From positions 1 through 16,715 of the forward strand of contig JBBQQT010000072.1 of the NCBI GenBank assembly GCA_038215555.1: DNA of 16,715 nt, in the 5' to 3' direction. The position numbers and the translations under genes are program-made. The notes below the pieces were generated by a model. That model was not told where the DNA came from. It saw only the letters and a list, made by a program, of their open reading frames with translations, and ran no database searches. This document shows, piece after piece, positions 13,530 through 16,715 of this stretch (position 1 is the first letter of the stretch; each line of letters begins with the position of its first letter). This DNA comes from PFJX01 sp038215555 (GTDB taxonomy: Bacteria > Pseudomonadota > Gammaproteobacteria > Burkholderiales > Thiobacillaceae).

Positions 13530-14756
13530 ATGAATGCTCCCGAACTGTTATTTCATAGTGCGCCAACCCCGTTGACGTTGCTGGACCGGCTTGATCAGAA
13601 TGTTTTCAACACGTTGTATGCGCGTTCGCTGGTTTACAACACCTGCTGGGAAGACCCGGCGGTGGATCGGCAGGCACTGCAACTGGGGGCTGACGATACT
13701 GTCATGGTCATCTCCAGCGCCGGTTGCAATGCGCTCGACTACGCGCTCGATGCCCCGGCGCGGATTCATGCGGTGGATGCCAATCCACGTCAGAACGCGC
13801 TGCTGGAGTTGAAGGTCGCTGCGATTCGGCGGCTTCAATTCGAGGATTTCTTTGCCATTTTCGGCGAGGGTTATCACCCGCGCTTTGCCGAGTTGTACCG
13901 CGCCAGCCTGCGCGCCGAGCTGTCCGATTTCGCGCGTGAATGGTGGGATAAACACGGTGTCTGGTTCACCAGCCCGCTCGGCAGTTTTTACTACCATGGA
14001 CTTGCCGGATTGGTGGCGCGGGGTTTTCGCGCTTATTTCAGGATGCGGCCGAAGCTGGCCGCTGATGTGCAGGATCTGTTCGCGGCGGCCGAGTTGACCG
14101 ATCAGCGTCGAATTTACGATGAACGCATCGCTGCCGCGATGTGGACGCCGGCGATGCGCTGGGTGCTCGGTCGCCAGCTCACCCTGAGCCTGCTCGGCGT
14201 GCCGCATCCGCAGCGGCGCCTGGTGCAGGCGCAGCATTCGGATGGCGTGGCGGGTTTTGTGCGGGAGGCGATCGAGTATGTCTTTCGGCACTTGTCGGTG
14301 GCAGACAACTACTTCTGGCGGGTGTATGTGAATGGACGTTACACGCGTGAATGCTGCCCCGAATACCTCAAACCGGACAATTTTCAGGCGCTGAAGGCGG
14401 GCCTGGTGGACCGCATCCAGACGCACACCTGCACGGTGACCGAGTTTCTGCACGCGACGAAAAAGCCGATTTCCCGTTTTGTCCTGCTTGATCACATGGA
14501 CTGGATGAGCAGCTATCACCCCGCCGCGCTGGTAGAGGAGTGGAATGCCATCCTGAGTCGCGCGCGCGGTGGCGCTCGCATCCTGCTGCGCAGTGCGCAT
14601 GCTGATCCTGATTTTCTGCGCTGGGTGAAAGTCGGCCATGAACGCCGCCGGCTCGACGATGCGCTGACCATCAATCGGGCATTGGCGGCCCGTCTGCAAC
14701 AGCAGGATCGGGTGCATACCTATGCTGGTTTCATGGTTGCCGATGTCCCTGCCTGA
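13530..14756 (+). CDS. btaA: BtaA-like S-adenosylmethionine:diacylglycerol 3-amino-3-carboxypropyltransferase (DUF3419, 408 aa)
   Basis: DUF3419 proteins include BtaA, which moves the 3-amino-3-carboxypropyl group of S-adenosylmethionine to diacylglycerol, the first step of the betaine lipid DGTS. Visible landmarks are SLVYNTCWEDPAVDRQAL, the SAM-fold segment VMVISSAGCNALDY (58-71) followed by IHAVDANPRQNALLELK, NYFWRVYVNGRY, and the late VLLDHMDWM block. The length of about 410 aa fits the family. The frame is open to ATG 13452, but family-like sequence begins near the chosen start; neither has a strong ribosome-binding site, so the start is uncertain. It overlaps the methyltransferase gene by 14 bp, the expected btaA-btaB pair. 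In Rhodobacter and Sinorhizobium such genes serve phosphate starvation. Some DUF3419 proteins may have other substrates, so the DGTS role is strong inference rather than proof. Confidence 0.85.
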   Translation: MNAPELLFHSAPTPLTLLDRLDQNVFNTLYARSLVYNTCWEDPAVDRQALQLGADDTVMVISSAGCNALDYALDAPARIHAVDANPRQNALLELKVAAIRRLQFEDFFAIFGEGYHPRFAELYRASLRAELSDFAREWWDKHGVWFTSPLGSFYYHGLAGLVARGFRAYFRMRPKLAADVQDLFAAAELTDQRRIYDERIAAAMWTPAMRWVLGRQLTLSLLGVPHPQRRLVQAQHSDGVAGFVREAIEYVFRHLSVADNYFWRVYVNGRYTRECCPEYLKPDNFQALKAGLVDRIQTHTCTVTEFLHATKKPISRFVLLDHMDWMSSYHPAALVEEWNAILSRARGGARILLRSAHADPDFLRWVKVGHERRRLDDALTINRALAARLQQQDRVHTYAGFMVADVPA

Positions 14757-15498
14757 TTTCGCCGCAGATGCCGGCATTCTGTTGCGCATGTTGCGCGGCC
14801 TGCCACGCGCCGGCAGCCATGCCGAGCGACTGGAAGGCTTCTACGCGCCGCAGGCGGAACGCTACGACGCCTTCCGCACACGGCTGTTGCATGGGCGTGA
14901 TGCGCTGATCGAAGCGCTGGAAATTCCTGCCGCCGCGCGGGTGGTGGAGCTCGGCTACGGCACCGGCCGCAATCTGGCTGCGATCGAGAAAGTCAGGCCT
15001 GTCGCGACGCTAAGCAGCATCCAGTTGGTCGATCTGTGTCCGGCATTGCTCGCGGTTGCGCGGCAACGTGTGCTCGGCATGGACAACGTCGAGATCATTG
15101 AAGCCGACGCCACCCTCTGGCGGCCGGCGGCGCCCGTCGACCGGGTTTATCTTTCTTACGCATTGACCATGATGCCGGACTGGCGGGCTGTTCTAGCTAA
15201 CGCCTACGCCATGTTGGCGCCAGGCGGACGCCTGGGACTGGTCGATTTCCATCTGCCCGAGCGCGGCGGCCGCCTGGGCAATCGCTTCTGGCGGACCTGG
15301 TTCGCGCATGACGGTGTTGCGCTCTCGGGTGAGCATCTGCGTACATTACAAACTACCTTTCCGCATTCAATCACCCGCGAATGCCGCGCTGCCGTGCCCT
15401 ATCTGCCCGGCTTGCGCGCACCGTATTACCTGTTCGTTGGCGTCAAAACTCAAACCTTGAAACCGGATGCCACATGTACAAAAGCCGCGATCGCCTGA
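14743..15498 (+). CDS. btaB: BtaB-like SAM-dependent methyltransferase (251 aa)
   Basis: Class I methyltransferase: motif I VVELGYGTGRN (residues 67-77), an acidic end of strand 2 (IQLVDLCPALLAVARQR), VEIIEADATLW, and a motif IV/post region VYLSYALTMMPDWRAVLANAYAMLAPGGRLGLVDFH. Next to a BtaA-like gene the obvious role is trimethylation of diacylglyceryl-homoserine to the betaine lipid DGTS. The C-terminal half (NRFWRTWFAHDGVALSGEHL, PYLPGLRAPYYLFVG) also fits BtaB. Two starts are possible, ATG 14722 or ATG 14743; both overlap the end of btaA, and the second was chosen because it begins with the family-like MSLPDFAADAG. The last 25 bases overlap the HAD gene, so three genes are translationally linked. 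The last 15 or so residues (KTQTLKPDATCTKAAIA) look like an unconserved tail. Confidence 0.78.
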   Translation: MSLPDFAADAGILLRMLRGLPRAGSHAERLEGFYAPQAERYDAFRTRLLHGRDALIEALEIPAAARVVELGYGTGRNLAAIEKVRPVATLSSIQLVDLCPALLAVARQRVLGMDNVEIIEADATLWRPAAPVDRVYLSYALTMMPDWRAVLANAYAMLAPGGRLGLVDFHLPERGGRLGNRFWRTWFAHDGVALSGEHLRTLQTTFPHSITRECRAAVPYLPGLRAPYYLFVGVKTQTLKPDATCTKAAIA

Positions 15499-16163
15499 TC
15501 ATCATTGACGCCGATGGCACCGTGATCGACGCGTTCACGGCGATCGGTACCGCCTTCGCCCGTCACGGCATGGACCTGGGCGATCTGGATCGTTTCCAGA
15601 AGCGCCGCAACCTGTTCAAGTATCTGGGCGGGTTGAAGGAGTTTCCACGCAATCTCACCAAGCACTTTGGCAAGCAGGGGCGCAAGGAACTGCTGGTGAC
15701 ATTGACCGAGGTCTATCGCGAGGAAGCGAGCCTGTATCCGGGCATGGCCGAGTTGATCCGTGAATTGCTGGCGGCGCCCGGCATCCGCGTTGGCATGGTC
15801 ACGCGCAATGTGACGCATGCGCCTGAAGTGACGCTGGGGAAGTTGTTCGCGCGGCATGACCTGGATATCCGGGAGCTCGATTTTCTGCACTACGTCCCTT
15901 TACGCCAGGAAAAGGCGTCTTACTTCAAAGCCGCGCGTGAACGCTACGATATCAACCCGGCGCGCGCTTATGCCTGTGGCGACGAGCACAAGGACTATGT
16001 CGCGGCGCAATCCGCCGGCATGCACCCGTTCATCGTTTCTTATGGTTTTGAAGATTTTGCGCGCCTGACGCGCAAGTTCTCCATACCCGAGGTCGTCATC
16101 TCGCCGACCCCGCTCATCTTCGGCGACTGTGTCCGGCATGCGCTGGACTTGCCGACCGGCTGA
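15474..16163 (+). CDS. HAD-superfamily hydrolase, phosphatase type (229 aa)
   Basis: The four HAD motifs are present: I, IIIDADGTVID with nucleophile D12 and acid/base D14; II, VTRN with T110; III, K147 in RQEKASYF; IV, GDEHKD (169-174). The helical cap between motifs I and II (about 20-90) makes it a C1-cap, Gph/phosphonatase-like enzyme. It should remove phosphate from a small molecule. The substrate is unknown. The gene overlaps the end of btaB by 25 bp, so it belongs to the betaine lipid operon. A role in freeing phosphate from a lipid-derived or nucleotide by-product would fit, but that is speculation. ATG 15474 is taken because the frame upstream lies within btaB and the HAD fold starts seven residues in. 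Confidence 0.85.
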   Translation: MYKSRDRLIIIDADGTVIDAFTAIGTAFARHGMDLGDLDRFQKRRNLFKYLGGLKEFPRNLTKHFGKQGRKELLVTLTEVYREEASLYPGMAELIRELLAAPGIRVGMVTRNVTHAPEVTLGKLFARHDLDIRELDFLHYVPLRQEKASYFKAARERYDINPARAYACGDEHKDYVAAQSAGMHPFIVSYGFEDFARLTRKFSIPEVVISPTPLIFGDCVRHALDLPTG

Positions 16164-16200
16164 GTGACCCCGGACGTGTCCAACAGAGGTTTCAAGAGTC

Positions 16201-16715
16201 ATGCAGACAAAACCACACGCCAAGTCGCGTGACTATTCATCGATTGCTTCGCTCAATCTGGCCGAAGACGGGTTGCCGGCATGTCCCAGCGTGGGGCAAT
16301 TGCTGCGGCAGGTTGAACCCTCTCTGGCCAGCGCATCCTGTTACGACATCCTGCCGCGATTCCATGATGAAGCCGATCTGCTGTCTTTGCCGGTGGTCGA
16401 TCTGCATGGCAAACCGGTGGCAATCATCGACCGGCATCACTACATGGAATTTTTTTCGCGTCCGTTCAGCAAGGAAGTGTTCGGCAAGCGCAGCCTGAAA
16501 CAGATCCAGGATGAGTATCGGGATGCGATGCTCGGCGCCTTCCCGATCGCCACTCCGATCGTGGTCGATGTCGGAACTTCGATCGATGATGTCGCCCGCA
16601 TGATTATCGATACCGACATGCGGCACATGGTCAACGGCATCGTCATTACCTGCGAGGAGCGTTATGCCGGTGTGGTGCATGGCCATGATCTGCTGCATGA
16701 AATCACCCAGCGCAA
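16201..16715 (+). CDS. CBS-domain protein, probable signalling protein (3' end outside window)
   Basis: An open frame of 171 codons from ATG 16201 runs off the window with no stop. AGAGGT upstream serves as ribosome-binding site. The product MQTKPHAKSRDYSSIASLNL has no signal peptide. It shows two CBS-like halves: one around SASCYDILPRFHDEADLLSLPVVDLHGKPVAIIDRHHYMEFF and one around PIVVDVGTSIDDVARMI...NGIVITCEERYAGVVHGHDLLHEITQ. The 'FFSRPFSKEVFGKRSL' linker between them is typical of CBS modules that sit in front of GGDEF diguanylate cyclase or similar output domains, so a signalling output domain beyond the window is likely but cannot be seen. It begins 37 bp after the HAD gene and may share its transcript. 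Confidence 0.75.
   Translation, partial: MQTKPHAKSRDYSSIASLNLAEDGLPACPSVGQLLRQVEPSLASASCYDILPRFHDEADLLSLPVVDLHGKPVAIIDRHHYMEFFSRPFSKEVFGKRSLKQIQDEYRDAMLGAFPIATPIVVDVGTSIDDVARMIIDTDMRHMVNGIVITCEERYAGVVHGHDLLHEITQR

Noticed and set aside
1..16715. CRISPR array, tRNA or rRNA
   Set aside because: No regularly spaced repeat-spacer units, cloverleaf sequences or rRNA segments were seen.

Overview
The window looks like a chromosomal stretch from a GC-rich Gram-negative proteobacterium. A betaproteobacterium is most likely, judging from protein character such as the Ala/Pro/Lys-tailed 'RDSYTMP...KTGRP' protein and the DUF3419/BtaA type, but this is an inference and the genus cannot be fixed. No tRNA, rRNA, CRISPR array, integrase or insertion sequence was seen. 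The largest gaps between genes are about 210 bases.

Region 1 (1-4566, + strand) is an accessory-looking DNA-processing module. It holds the 3' part of an AlbA_2/GHKL-type ATP-binding regulator (cut by the window edge), an SF2 DEAD/DEAH helicase, and a GIY-YIG (T5orf172-type) nuclease whose start overlaps the helicase stop. Two near-identical 24-bp repeats, each containing two GTTTTGAT(C/T) half-sites 11 bp apart, lie in the gap before the helicase and look like operators. The module could be a defence or restriction-like system, but the sequence alone does not prove that.

Region 2 (4617-9500, - strand) is a carbon-storage operon: xfp (phosphoketolase) followed 24 bp later by glgP (glycogen phosphorylase). 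With ackA (12142-13320, - strand) it would allow glycogen to be split with phosphate, cleaved to acetyl phosphate, and turned into acetate plus ATP.

Region 3 (9710-12099, + strand) holds a small basic-tailed protein with a ribbon-helix-helix-like C-terminus behind an AT-rich palindrome, a secreted M48-like zinc protease, and a polyphosphate kinase 2. Upstream of ppk2 are three perfect GTGTCAT repeats at exact 11-bp spacing plus a degenerate fourth, the classic layout of a PhoB box.

Region 4 (13530-end, + strand) is a tightly packed, overlapping operon: BtaA-like 3-amino-3-carboxypropyl transferase, BtaB-like methyltransferase (betaine lipid synthesis), a HAD-family phosphatase, and then the start of a CBS-domain protein that runs off the window. 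The shared theme of regions 2-4 is phosphate handling: phosphate-consuming sugar cleavage, polyphosphate, phosphorus-free membrane lipid, and a putative PhoB site.
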